Both the position numbers and the translations under genes were made by a program. A DNA stretch of 64,000 nucleotides from Dimorphilus gyrociliatus. Lineage: Eukaryota; Annelida; Polychaeta; Dinophilidae. The stretch is from assembly GCA_904063045.1 (NCBI GenBank), contig CAJFCJ010000004.1, forward strand, positions 1,729,713-1,793,712, in the 5' to 3' direction. The stretch's first letter is position 1. Each line of letters starts with the position of its first letter. The notes under the pieces are model-generated. The model was not told the DNA's origin, did no database searches, and saw only the letters and a list, made by a program, of their open reading frames with translations. This document shows positions 46,831 through 59,337 of the stretch, in pieces.

Positions 46831-47498
46831 TAATCATAGTGTGTAAATTTTGTATTTTGAACTTTGTTCAGCTATCAGACCGATTGTCCGTCAGACAGGC
46901 CCTTTAATAATCCGCGATTAAATATAGTTCCTTTGAAAAATTACTTAAAATAGCACTTTCTTATTATTATATAAAAATTATATTAAATTAACCAAAAATA
47001 ATTCAGAATTACCTTTAATCTGCTTTAATATAGATGAAGTAACGTGATTTTAATAATTGTGTAGGAATATTGAACTATCTAAAAGAATATTTCGCCGCGG
47101 TTAACTAAACGGGCAAGCGTCACCACAGTAACGCTTTTCGCCTTTTAACAAGTTTTACGTTAAAAAAAACATTTTTATTTTTTTATATCGTTTAAGCTGT
47201 GTTTAATTATTCAAAATGTGCTAATAAAATCTGATTAACTATAAGAAATTAATGTGTTTTTTTTAAGATTCACGCCTGGAAATAGAACTTTGTTCAAGTA
47301 CTTGGCCAATGTAATGATTAGCGGTTGGGTTCAATTATCAAAAATTACTAACTGCAAGTTCGACAAAGAATTACTTGAATCAAAGGTTGAAATTATAAGT
47401 CACTTTTTTTGGACAAGTGTTACAGATTAACTAACTATCTGTTTCTAGTATACATCATATGACATTGTTACTTTTGAATAGATTTCCTCAGTTGTATT
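46831..47498. other. Spacer between Slc27 start and LRRC43 end
   Basis: Same-strand neighbours; this 0.67 kb holds the Slc27 promoter and the LRRC43 3' end. AT-rich; nothing else recognised. Confidence 0.5.
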
Positions 47499-50400
47499 TT
47501 ATTTTTCGTAATTATTTACAGAATTTTGAACAATATGCTGCTGTAAAGAATCTTGCGCAGTTTTCCACTGATGCATTTTAATTGAAAACTGCAAAATTAA
47601 AGAATAAAAATAGTATTATCCTTAATAAAAGAATAGAGAAAAGAAATAAATTACATACTTGTATTTCTATTGGTGGTGGTATTACAATTTCTTCTTCCTG
47701 AACTGGAATATTTGATTTTAATTTGTCCTTTTTATCCTTTTTATCTTTATCTTTTTCCCTTTCTAGTTTAGTAGAAAAATAGAGATAAAACAATACCAAA
47801 AATCCATTTAGATAATATGTGTTAAAACGGACAGTTGATTAGGATTTTTGAAAAAAATAGATATACTCAAAACTAGTATCTATTATAATCAATTTTAGAT
47901 GCTTGAACCTACCTTTGTTCATCTTATTATCTTTTTTGCCTGTTAAACGTAAAAGTGCGCAGGATATGGAAAGAGCATGCATTTTGTTAGCTAGGCCTAA
48001 TAGGTGATACAAAAGGCAAAGGGATGCTTGTTATCTGACTAATTTACCTTTTTGCGGTTTTACAGGTTTTCCCCCTGATTCTGGTCGTTTCAGTTTTTCA
48101 ACAACTGTTGCTTCTGACCCATCAAGAGGTTTGAATAATGTTTTCTCTATAAGTGCATCACCGTATAAGAAATCATCAATTTCCAATTTCCAACAAGCAA
48201 GTTTTGTAAGACCGGCTGGTTTATGGATGAATTCTTGTTCGTTATCTTTTTTCTTCTTCTAAAGAATGGAATTATCTATTAATTATAAAGATTATTATAA
48301 AGCCTATAACTAATTTCTTCGAATAACTTAGATCATCCGATTAACAGCACCACAAATATCGACTGGCCTACCTTTTTCTTCTCGGCCGACTTATTATTTT
48401 TGGCATTCTTATCCTTATCAGCCTTTCCCTTATTCTTTAAAAAAAAAGCAAGCAAAAATTTTGTGCTAACAAACAAAAAAGTGTGCATGTAAGAAAAAAA
48501 ACAAACAAATATCTAATTCATTCAAAGAAAATATACCCGTCAACCATTAGATTATTGTTATATATTAGTGTAAAATTCATCGTATTTAATAATTATATAC
48601 TATTACAATGTATATAATGTATATAAAATACTTTACATTCATACAAAAAGGTTTATTTGTATAAATATAACAAAAAATAATTATATATAATATAATGTGT
48701 ATTAGACCTATATGCTGATGGTGGTTTCTAGCTTTTATATATACCTTATGGTCTCTTTTGTCAGGTTTTGTTTTATTTTTATCCTTCTTCTTACTATCGC
48801 TTCTCATGGAACCAGTTTCAATTTCATCTTCCATCTCCGGTGGATAGGCTAAGATCTATTGAACAATAAGAGCAACTATGTTCTAATGTTTTTAAGAGTT
48901 AGTTGACTTCAACAAACCTTTTCCTCTACTAGTTCAACGTTCATTTCTTTCGTTAAAAAATTACGTAATGAAAGAAGGTCATCTCTAGCTATCGTATCCT
49001 TCCATTCAATCATTAATTCTCCAGGTGCCCATGGTACTTTTGATGACTGGTTTTTAAGGAAACTTCAGTTGTTTCTACAACGTATACACGCGTTCAAATC
49101 AATAAAACTTACCTTGACATGCGTAGTTCCATCTTCAACATTCTCTTGAATTGGGGATTGGATAATTACAGGAGATTGAGCTAGAACTGTAAAACAATCA
49201 ACGGCTTAACATTGATAATGAATTGTCGTATTTTTTTTTACCAGAATGTCCCATAGAACTTTGCTGTCTGCTCGTTAATTGTTCATCATCCGCTTCTGAA
49301 TCTCGAAAACTAGGCTTGTTTGTAGAAATATCATCATCGTCCATAATCTCTAGAACATCTGCACCGCTTGATTCTTGTTTAAGAAAGGTAAATTGGACAA
49401 AATAGTTTCGGATAATCTTGGGATATTCAGGAAAATTTTCGGGTTCCTTATGTTTTAATCACATAAATAAATAAAAATTAAACAAATCCAGTAGACTCTT
49501 ATCTTTAATTAAATTACCTTAACTTCATCTGGAATTGGAATATTTTTAATATACGAAACATCGAAGTCAAAATTAGCTTCATTAAGTACTGATTCTAAAA
49601 AATGAATAGATTAATTATAGCATTGAATAATTGAAAACGAAATCAATTTACCTCCTCTTCTTGAAAGTCCTTTGAAGTGATGTTTTTCATCAGCGGTTAT
49701 TGGTCTATCGTCTAAATAAGCTAGTTTCCTTAGACAGTCTATTGTATAGCCCCGATAACCAGGAATGAGCTAATAGTAATTGTAAAATTAGCTTTGCTCA
49801 AATGTTTGGTTTACAAATAGAATTACATACTGATATGGGATTTCCTTGTAAGATTAAATTACGTAACTTGGGTAAAGTTTGTAACTTTCCAATAATATCA
49901 TGTAAATCGCTTAAATCGTTAAAGCTCATATCTAGACTTAGAAGGTTTGGCCTGTTTTACAAAGAATTAATCGTTATCACTTATTTTTTTTTTGATCAGA
50001 TAAACAAACCAAAATCCTCCTGTTATATAATCATCAGTTGTATTTATTATATTTCTTCCTAAGCCTAAATGTAATAACGGCGGTGGTTTAGAACATAAAT
50101 CAGCTAGGCTAGAAATTTCATTTGCGTAAAGTTCTAAAACCTGAATAATAATTAAATATAATATTAAAAAAAAACAATAATATAGCATAAAAACACACTA
50201 CGAAATGAGCTAATCAATTCATTACCTGTAATTTCTTCGGTAAATGATGCGATTCAATCGATTGAATATGATTTGCCGTTAAAGTTAATTGTTCCAAGTT
50301 TGTCAACAACAGCATTTTGGCATCAATTTCTCTAATCTAAAAAAATGAGGTCATTAAAAAATTTGTAATTTTAAAGATAATAATCTTTTAATAACATTTT

Positions 50401-50915
50401 TATCAGAGATTTTTAGCGATTTAAAGAATTCAAAAATAAATTTTTCATTAAGCATCCATGGCGAATGAATAGCAAACTTTCTTAAATCTTCAGCTTCGTC
50501 ACTCCAACTGTAATCCTCTTTCCATGGAGATTGTTTAATCTTTGTCAATTCTTGAAGATTATCAACTTTTTCATGCTTGACTCCATAGTCTATTTTGATA
50601 AAAGAGTGTTCATTAATGAATGATTATATTTTGATTTTATGTTGAATTTACCTTTTAGTGTAACTGAAAATTTCGATTCAATTGTGTCAATATGTTCAAT
50701 TTTCTTTTTTTTACTTTTATGATTTTCCCTCTTTATAGATATATATATTGATGTAATACATAAAATTACATTTAAACAATGAATATATATTAAGTTATAA
50801 AGCTTATTACCCAATTTCCCATTCCGCAAGGAAAATCATTTAGGCAAAGCGACTTTAACAACGCTTCAAAAGCTGTGAATGCAGTTTGATATTTTACTGT
50901 TGTTATATTTTCCAT
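47499..50915 (-). CDS. Lrrc43: Leucine-rich repeat protein LRRC43
   Basis: Seventeen predicted exons: 50915-50811, 50730-50652, 50589-50396, 50336-50226, 50140-50010, 49951-49831, 49769-49652, 49594-49518, 49446-49242, 49186-49113, 49046-48918, 48855-48745, 48434-48372, 48258-48048, 47939-47913, 47762-47659, 47588-47499. They total 649 residues, close to human LRRC43 (~656). Family marks: LCLNDFPCGMGNW at the N-terminus, YSWSDEAEDLRKFA, leucine-rich repeats (LEQLTLTANHI, LELYANEISSL, LLHLGLGRNII, LLSLDMSFNDL, LRNLILQGNPI), then LIPGYRGYTIDCLRKLAYLDD capping the repeats (the last two exceed no known domain border). The C-terminal third is Lys/Asp-rich and spread over small exons, one only 27 nt (47939-47913). 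LRRC43 is a ciliated-cell protein in vertebrates; molecular role unknown. The donor at 50395 (AAT|GTTATT) and exon 50730-50652 are weakest. Head-to-head with PRODH. Confidence 0.85.
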
Positions 50916-51746
50916 ATTTTGTCTTGTATCTTTTTAAAATAAATTAAATTCCTAATGAAAACACAAATAAAGATTCATTTGCTTTATTTAAAGTAAAATA
51001 TTCTGGTTACTAAGCACACCATTTTGACACAAATTTATACCAGTTTACGTACAACAATAGATTTATATAGACCTAGTGATAAAAAGCAGAAATCATTCTC
51101 CCTTATGTTTATTTTATTAAAGATTTTTCGATACTAAACTACAAAATACATAAGTTTAGTTAATAAGAAAGTCAAATACTACTCAACATGTAGTAAGATT
51201 AGATTAATTAATTGGCTATTTTAATAGTAAATAGTAAAAGTTTAAAAAAAAACATATATTGTATAATTCCTACTATGATACATGACTTGTTTTTAAAAGT
51301 AGAATACAATATATAAAATAACCTTGGCCCGGACCATTAAAAAGAAATAAAAATTTGATTTCCCAAATAGTTAATTACCTCTTTTAAAGCGTTTGAAGCA
51401 TTTTTTCAAAAAGCTTTAGCTATAAAATATACACATTTTATGTGGACGAGATTTCACAACAAAATTTATATCATATTTCAATTGAACAATAAAATCTTTC
51501 GCCTGTCAATAAAGCTATCTTCTTTTTTTTTATCATTTTTCTATTTTAGTGTAACATAAATACAGATATAAAACATTCTTTGTTTTCTGGTCTTTCGCAC
51601 TGTTGAAACAATCAAAAATTTTCCTTTTCTTTGAGGACTTTGCTCTTTGGGATTGGTATTTTTGTTTGTTATTCAAGTTTGTCTTTTATCTTTCCCTTTT
51701 CTTGTAGAAATTACATGTTTTGTATAAAATGTATAATACTATATAG
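50916..51746. other. Divergent promoter region LRRC43/PRODH
   Basis: 0.83 kb, AT-rich, between two divergent start codons. No recognisable core motif was identified. Confidence 0.5.
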
Positions 51747-53763
51747 ATGCTTAACGTATATCGAAAAAATTGTCGAAACCTAAGCTTTCTTGTTAAGAGA
51801 AATTTGACATCATCTTTCATCAAGACTCAACAGTACAGTGTTGAAAATAGAGAAAAGACTTTAGAGAATATAAATTTCAATGATTCAAAAGTTGCTTATA
51901 AAAATAAGACCACTAAACAATTACTAAGAAGTTATATGATTTTTAAATTATGCAGTTTTAATTCAATCATTGAGAAGCAAGGCCAAGTATACAAATTTTA
52001 ATATATTTGTATTTAAATGCAATGCATTATGTATTCTTTTCCCTGCCTAGATTTTAAGAATTCTTAGGAAAATACTTGGTCAAAGAATCTTTAAACAAAT
52101 TATAGAAGCAACCATCTTTAAACAATTTCTACTAATTAAGAATGATGAAGTGTTACGAACTGAAACATTAAACAACTTTAAATATGGTATAAGGCCCTTC
52201 TTTGCTTATACTTGTGCAGAATATCACGGAGATTGTGTTTTGTGAGTTTATCTCTAAATTTACATAAATTATTCATATCTATATTGATGTTTGTACAGAA
52301 ATGAACATATAAATTTCAATAGTTTGTGGGCGAATAACTTTAATAATTTCCTTCATTGTATTAAAACAGCTGAAAGAAATAAGAGTAAGTAAAACTATAT
52401 ATACTTTATGCATATGTACATATATATAATCTTATTTATTCTATTCTATAATTATTAATATTGAGATTTCAATAAAATTATCATATATTTAAACTTTAAG
52501 CTACTCCCGATGCAATTGCCCGAGCTTCTGGAAAATACAGTATGCTTTGCTCAATTGAATTATTGGTTTTTGTTCATTTCTATTCTTTTTCTAATTATCA
52601 ATTTATATCATCAAATAGAATTTTTAAGTTAATTATCTGTATTTATCAGGTTCAACTCAATAAAGTTATAGTTGAGAACGAAGAGTATTTAAGAAAATAC
52701 AATTTAAGCGATGAAGAATTTAATTCAATTATAAATAAAGATAATTTACCTAGAGATCTTGCCAAAACTTTACCATCTCAATCTGTTCATAACGTACTTT
52801 TTCATTTGAAATTGGTACAAGAAATTAATCCACAACTAGCACTTTCTAAAGAGAAATTAGAAGACTTCAATAAATTATGGACAATGCTTTATGATTTAGC
52901 CAGAGAAGCTAAAGAAAGAAACGTATGCTTCGTTCTTGATGCTGAACAAACCTATGTTCAAACAGCTATAGATTATATAACATTAGATTTAATGAGAAAA
53001 TTTAATCAAGAAAAAGGTATTGTTCACAATACCTATCAGTGCTATTTAAAGGTATGGTACCTTAGATGTGTTTGCTAAAAGAGTTGAATTTCTTGTATTT
53101 CATGACAAAATCTTACAGGAAACTGCGAATAAAGTAAGAAAGCATATAAGATTGTCAGAATTAGATGAGTTTATTTTGGGATTTAAAGTTGTTAGAGGAG
53201 CATATATGGAAGAAGAGAGGAGATTGGCAGTGGAAAATAAATATGAAGATCCTGTAAATGAAAATTTTAATAAAACCACAGATATGTACTATGAAGTTGC
53301 GAATGAAGTTCTAAATTACGCTTGTCTAAACGAAGAATGCACAGTTGAATTCGGTACTCATAACTGTGAAGGAGCATTGTATGTTGCAAAAAAGTTTGTT
53401 TCTTTCTTCTTTTAAAAGCTCGTTTTATGCAAGTTACATTAATTAAACAGAATGAAAGAAAAGGGTCTTTCTTTACAAAGTGATAGAATAGTTATTGCCC
53501 AGTTACTTGGAATGAAAGATCATTTAACTTATTGTCTTGGAGACGCTGGAATTCCCGTTGCCAAACTTTATCATTATGGCGAAGTAATAATAGTTATTTT
53601 ATTACATATTTGACAGTGTAAAAGTCGGTCTTTTTAGGTTGAAGATAGCCTCCAATACATGTCCAGAAGATTAAACGAAAATAAAGCTGTTTTACAAGGA
53701 GCTGCTGAGGAGGGAAATCTACTCAAGACTGAAATTAAAAGACGTCTATTGAAAAGAAATTAA
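51747..53763 (+). CDS. Prodh: Proline dehydrogenase, mitochondrial
   Basis: FAD enzyme of the inner mitochondrial membrane that oxidises proline to pyrroline-5-carboxylate. Exons: 51747-51986, 52051-52241, 52299-52384, 52501-52565, 52650-53051, 53119-53393, 53451-53583, 53638-53763; 505 residues, all in phase. The N-terminus MLNVYRKNCRNLSFLVKRN is basic and Ser/Leu-rich (targeting peptide). Family marks: SKVAYKNKTTKQLLRSY, VCFVLDAEQTYVQTAI, NTYQCYLK (321-328), FKVVRGAYMEEERR (VRGAY 353-357), KYEDPVNENF, QLLGMKDHLTYCLG and the C-terminal SLQYMSRRLNENKAVL, which is the flavin/proline-binding Y-x-x-R-R segment. The spacing from NTYQCYLK to VRGAY equals that of human PRODH. The donor at 52565 (TTG|GTTTTT) is atypical but is the only phase-0 fit. 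The 3' end converges on EXOSC2, 152 bp away. Confidence 0.93.
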
Positions 53764-53915
53764 TCAACTAACTTAGCTTGAAAGAATAACTTACACTAGA
53801 TATTAAGATAAATAATCCTGAGATTTTATTTCTTCATTTATTCAACATTTAAGAAATCTTTTATCCAATATTTTGAAACAAATTAACAAATTTTTTCAAT
53901 TGCACAAGAAAATAT

Positions 53916-55378
53916 TTAATAATCGTTATTATGAATTTTTTGCTTGGTTAGCAGTGCTATCTCTTTCGCTATATCAGGTTTAATAAGTTCTTTAACCTGT
54001 AAAGTAGAAGGAACAACTATATAATTGATCGATTGAATACAACATAAGAAAAGTTAATATTCTAATACAAACTTCATATTTTAAGGAAAATTCGTGAGCG
54101 CACAACAGCGTCGTATCATATATCACAACCATATTTTCAGCTAAGGCTGTTGCACAATTCATCAGTCTTGCTATAACTTCTCTAGTAGAAGAATTTACTC
54201 GCTATTGAAATAAATGAAAAAATAAATTAATACGAAAATAAATTCTACAAAAACAGAATTTATTGTACTTCATAATTAGTCACGAAACCTCCTGTTTTGT
54301 CAGACTGCTCATTTATGGTTGGACAGATCCATATATATCCATTATTTCCAATAATAACACTAGCACCGCAAGGTAAATTATGAAAATGATTTTTTCTACG
54401 TCTGACAAGAGAAGCAGGAACTTGAAGAAGACTACCTTGTCCTTAGTTTAAATACATTGATTTATTTCAAGTTGTGGAATGCGTAAAAAAATAAAAATTT
54501 ATAAACCTAATTTTCCATATTTTAAACTTCTTGTATGAAGACTAAGGCTTCCATCAGCATAAACAGATTGAACTTCAGCCTAAAAATATCACTATTATTG
54601 ACAAAGATTAAAAAAAATTGAATTTCATCTTACACTTATCAAATCTCCTTCTTGTAAATAGTTTCTCATCATTCTCTCATCTTCTTCAGACCTTTTACGC
54701 TGAATAAAAGAGTAAAAAATATATAGTTATTGTTGAATCTTGCCTTTCATTTTTAAGAGTTTCTGGTCTATAAAATGCTAAATTTAATTCTTTTAATTTC
54801 TCTGACGTTTATAAAACCCAGTTAAACTCTTTACTACGTTCCTAAAAATCCGCCAGATTACAATATTGTATGCTTTAAAATTTCTTACCAGTTCACCTCC
54901 AGGTAAATTGACTGATGACAAATGCAGAACAGAATCTAACTTTGAGTGAGTTTCGACACGCCAGCGTTTTTGGCCTACTTCAATTATTCGACCAATAACG
55001 ACGTCACCGACTTCGCCCGTGTATCTATCAAAGATAACAGACAGTGATTATATGACTACAGGAAGCTATTAGACGCAAACCTGGATTTCAATGGCTTAAC
55101 ACAAATTAGCTTGTTTACCTTCTCCACACAACCAGCTACTGAGGCATATAAAACGTCATTTTCCATGTAAGTTCCATGACCACTAATTTTGAAAGTTGTC
55201 TAATTATTAAGATCCTATTTACTGCATTGAGAAAAACTAAAATTTCGACTTACCGCATGTAGCCGGCTTCTCTGGTTATAATATCGCCAGGAATTACTAA
55301 ATGAAGGGGTCTTTCGGCCGAAAAATCAGTGCTCTCGTGCTGTAGTTTTTCATTCGATAACCTTATATCGATCGACAT
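53916..55378 (-). CDS. Exosc2: Exosome complex component RRP4 (EXOSC2)
   Basis: Cap subunit of the RNA exosome, with roles in 3' processing and decay of RNA in nucleus and cytoplasm. Exons: 55378-55254, 55182-55081, 55024-54889, 54699-54634, 54579-54507, 54441-54269, 54201-54073, 53996-53916; 294 residues, as in human (293). The start at 55378 (MSIDIRL) is chosen because it matches the human N-terminus; an in-frame upstream ATG at 55477 would add 33 residues. N-terminal domain: HLVIPGDIITREAGYMRGHG. S1 domain: TGEVGDVVIGRIIEV, QKRWRVET, LDSVLHLSSVNLPGGELR, LQEGDLISAEVQ. KH domain: LPCGASVIIGNNGYIWI. The divergent NAA30 start is 333 bp away, so a shared promoter is likely. Confidence 0.96.
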
Positions 55379-55711
55379 TGTATTACCTGAATGATTGAAA
55401 CTATCTATGGCGCAAAAACCCAAATCACACCACTCGTAGAACTTAATTTTTTCGTATTTAGTTTTTATCGTATTCAATTTTTATTTTCAAATAAAGTCTT
55501 AGCTAATTAAAGAGAAATTTTCTAGTAATAAAAGTAACATTTTATGTTATACGAAAATAACGACTATTGCAACATCCGGTTAAAAATGTCCTCTTAAGTT
55601 ATGTAAAGGAAGATATAAACTAAATAATACTTTCTTTACTCAAAAATCAAGTTATTGTGCAATAGATTATATAATTAAAATTAATTTTATAAAATTTCGT
55701 CAAACTTAAGG
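55379..55711. promoter_or_regulatory. Bidirectional promoter EXOSC2/NAA30
   Basis: 333 bp between divergent start codons of two housekeeping genes. TATGGCGC occurs at about 55406. No TATA box was assigned. Bidirectionality is inferred from the spacing. Confidence 0.5.
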
Positions 55712-56777
55712 ATGAGCACGGCTGTTCAAGAGTCAGAAGATGTCATTATTCCGAATGGCGTAGAGTACACCGAAAGAAGTGAATTTTTTCTGTTTATTTT
55801 AAATAAATAAAGGGACAATTCTCTTTAGATTCTAATAAAAAATTCAAAAAGTTTAAGCCTCTAACTAATTTTTGTTCTATAGAAATTGGTGAGTTGAATG
55901 ATTACATTATTCCACAAGAACCGGGCAACTCAAATGAAGGTATGCAAAATTTTTAACTTAAGTTTTTACTTAGATTATTGAATTAATGCAAAATAACGTT
56001 TGTAGAAAATATGATCAAAAACGTTTATGAATCTGAACATGATTTAGATGACGAAAGAGAAGATTTAAAAACAGAAACAATAGAGTCAAAATTAAAAAAG
56101 CTAGAAATAGATGGCGATACTGAAAAGAGAATAAGATTGAAAAATTATGAAAATGAAAAAGATATGCCTGAAATAATGCGATTAATTACTAAGGATTTAT
56201 CAGAACCCTATTCTATTTATACGTATCGTTATTTTATTCATAATTGGCCGAATTTATGCTTTTTGGTTTGTATTATTGACTTGAACAAATTCAAAACATT
56301 TATCATATTTTTTCTTCATAGGCTTTTGATGAAGATAAATGTATAGGAGCTATTGTATGCAAATTAGATTGGCATAAGAAAATTGTGCATCGTGGTTATA
56401 TTGCTATGTTGGCTGTTGATGAAGATTATCGTAGGCGCAAAATAGGTAAATGTACTATTTGGATTGAAAAAGCTATTAAATCTTATCAATATGTTGTTAA
56501 ATTAGGCGATAAAGCTTAGCCTAAATAAACAACCAAACGAAATTAACAAGAAGTTAAACTTATAAATGTTTTCCCAAATGTAGGTTCGAGATTAGTCATC
56601 CGAGCAATACAAGCTATGGTATTGAAGGGTGCAGATGAAATAGTTTTGGAAACGGAAGTTACAAACAAATCAGCGTTAAATTTATATGAAAATCTAGGTT
56701 TTGTTCGCGACAAACGCCTCTTTCGCTACTATTTAAATGGTATTGATGCCCTAAGGTTGAAGCTGTGGATTAGATAA
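55712..56777 (+). CDS. Naa30: N-alpha-acetyltransferase 30, NatC catalytic subunit
   Basis: Acetylates the N-terminal Met of nascent chains starting Met-Leu/Ile/Phe/Trp, together with NAA35 and NAA38 at the ribosome. Exons: 55712-55778, 55829-55939, 56006-56265, 56322-56445, 56584-56777; 251 residues. The variable N-terminal half is acidic; the GNAT domain starts at ~residue 100 ([18 protein letters not shown]). Family marks: [38 protein letters not shown] with the acetyl-CoA loop RRRKIGS (183-189), and [20 protein letters not shown] followed by [12 protein letters not shown]. The C-terminus [10 protein letters not shown] is the family end. Shorter than human (362) only in the disordered N-terminus. 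The first exon/donor (AGAA|GTGAAT) is the least certain part. Confidence 0.94.
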
Positions 56778-58266
56778 TGAAAAACTGCCTTAAAAAATTA
56801 AATAGAAAAAGATTGGCGTACAAGTTTGTTGCAGTTTCATTTGATTGTTATGCAAAGCTGTTTGTGAAATTTAGTAAATAGTAGATGAAATTATAATGAA
56901 ATGACAGCAATATCTTTTTTAAGTGTTAAGATTACAAAAGTTTTGAAAGTACTTTTTCGTTCTTCCCTCGTTATTTAAATAAGAAAAAAAAACAAAATCT
57001 GATGGGTAGACATAAGTAAACTTGTTACTTGTTTCTTATAATACTGTTTATTAGAAAAAGGAAAAAAACGAAAGAAAAGTGTCTACTTTCTATATGAAAT
57101 GTATGTTTTTATACCTTTTCCATTAACTTTTACAGTTCGTGCTATAATAACTTTGATTTGCCAAAAAACACGAAAGAATTTTGAAACAAGCTGATATTAA
57201 CTTTAATTAAAATTCTAAATATAATGCTGTTTGTATGATCAAGAGAAAACCATAAACTTGTACCATTTTTCAAAATTTTCAATACAAATTATTACTCTAT
57301 GGTTATTCAATTATTGTTCAAAAAGTAACATATTTCCCATGAAATATAATTGTATAATAGGCAGATATCGAGTGCAGCAGAAAGCTGTGCCAAATAAACA
57401 AGTCCGGATAGCTAACTTGTCTGTCCACCTTCCGGATATTACAGAAATATATTTTGCAATAATGCATCTATTATAATTATCTGGTAAATAGAGGTACTCA
57501 ATTATTTACTAAATCTCTCTCATTTTGAAGAATATCCCCTTATCAAATGTACAAACTTGCTTGTTTATATTCTGTTTATATATTTATTGCTATTATTACA
57601 TAACTTCAATGGCATTTGGCATAGGCTTATGATGACATATTGACAAGAATTGAATGAATTCAACATAGAAGATCCTGATTTAGCAATGGAATAATATTTT
57701 TCTGGTATGTAATTTAGTTTTATTATGTAATAAAATGAATGTTTTTGGTAAACTTAGCTTATGTTGGCATTCTACAATAGAATTTTACTCAGTCAGTAAA
57801 CATCTGAATATTTTAACAAAGTACATTAAATTAATGAAGTAGTTAATAAATGCACTATGCCCTATTTCTACCTATTTATAACATCTTTTATATGATGCAT
57901 TTAAAATAATAACAATGAGCTTTCAATCTAAATACACAGATTAGGTAAGTATTATGTAAACAGTAAATAAAGCTTTGTTAAATGAATTAGATATAAAAAT
58001 GGATTTTAGTGTACACGGTATATAAAAGCTGTAAAATTTTGCTGTGTTATGACTCATATTTATATCGTAAATGTAATTGTACTTACTGCAACACTTTCAA
58101 AATATAGGTCGTAAATTATTAAAGATCTACAGCTATAATTTATTCATTTAATAAAAAGTTTTAAGTTGTTTACTAAATAATTTTTACAATGATTTATTGT
58201 ATTCTAAAAAATATTAAAAGCTTTTGAAGGCGATATATAGATAGCTTTAACCATTTGAGGCCGATC

Positions 58267-58278
58267 CCTATCGATAGG
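58267..58278. promoter_or_regulatory. TATCGATA palindrome (DRE-like)
   Basis: CCTATCGATAGG is a perfect 12-bp palindrome containing TATCGATA, the DREF/BEAF-type element of insects. It is 720 bp upstream of the Slc16 start. Function is inferred only. Confidence 0.3.
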
Positions 58279-58404
58279 ACAACTATTTGTTATCAATTGA
58301 TATCTATATTTTCTTTATAATTGAATTAATGTCTACTAAGTCTTTATTAAAAAGTCCCTTTAGCAATATTCTGTAGCAATTATTAGGATTACATCGTTGG
58401 AAGA

Positions 58405-58451
58405 GGAATATTACACAACACTTGAGACATGGAATATTGCGCAACGTTTGA
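58405..58451 (+). repeat. Pair of 21-bp imperfect direct repeats
   Basis: GGAATATTACACAACACTTG and GGAATATTGCGCAACGTTTG (each plus A) at 58405-58425 and 58431-58451, differing at four positions and 26 bp apart. The second contains ATTGCGCAA, a C/EBP-type palindrome. Confidence 0.6.
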
Positions 58452-58997
58452 AAATATAGATGTCGCTCCGCTTGGCATAGCTATTATTCTTATATAAATA
58501 TATAAGAAACGCTTCTTTTCCATTCTTATCTCAACAAAATAAGCAATCTCTTCGAATAGTTCAACGTCATCAAGCTATTTTAAAAATTTTCAGCTATATT
58601 CAATTTGATAAGATTTTAACTTCTTTTTTTATTACTAAATTTAACTTTAGTTATTAAATTGTAATAATCTAATATTAGGTAATGCTTTTTATTTTAATCA
58701 GGCTAGAATCTGAAAACGGAACATGCATATTTTTTGACTATATAAAGAGCAAATATATACGGAATGAATTGTTTGTAGAATTAACCTCATTAATTAACCA
58801 TTTCACTTTGCATATAGTAATTCATACGATTTTTTTTTACTCTAAAATAACACAGGCAAAATTTTTATGATTATTTCGTCGCAACGGCGCTTCAATCAAG
58901 CTCCACTCGAAAAATCGAACTTTGTCTAGAGATAAAAAGAAGAAGCTTGTTATCTGTGATTTAGTAGGCAGGAGTAATTAATTACCGCTCAGAAATT

Positions 58998-59299
58998 ATG
59001 GGATCATCTTCAATGCCGGCCAGCAGTTTACCCACCCCACCAGACGGCGGGTGGGGATGGGTAGTGGTATTTTCCAGGTTGGTATTTAAGTCTATTCATC
59101 CTCGAAAAATAGCTTGTTGTAGTTGTAACAATTAACGGCGAACAAAATCCACGTTAGCACGTTTTTTCTTTAATCTATGCTGATTTTTACTGTTGTTTTC
59201 TTTACTCTGTAATAAAAATATTTTCCTTGAATATGAACTAAAAAGATGTACTTTCACGCTATATTTTTTAATTTTTGTTGAATTGATAGATAAGAGAAG

Positions 59300-59337
<38 letters not shown>

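Larger units (their letters stand above)
56778..58997. other. Intergenic, AT-rich
   Basis: 2.2 kb with only short open frames and no domain. Near 58.27 kb there is a CCTATCGATAGG palindrome and at 58405-58451 a pair of 21-bp imperfect direct repeats, both probably on the promoter side of the Slc16 gene. Confidence 0.5.

Noticed and set aside
53068-53415. Frame starting upstream of PRODH exon 6
   Set aside because: Its first part is the 67-bp intron after YLK; only 53119-53393 aligns with the enzyme.
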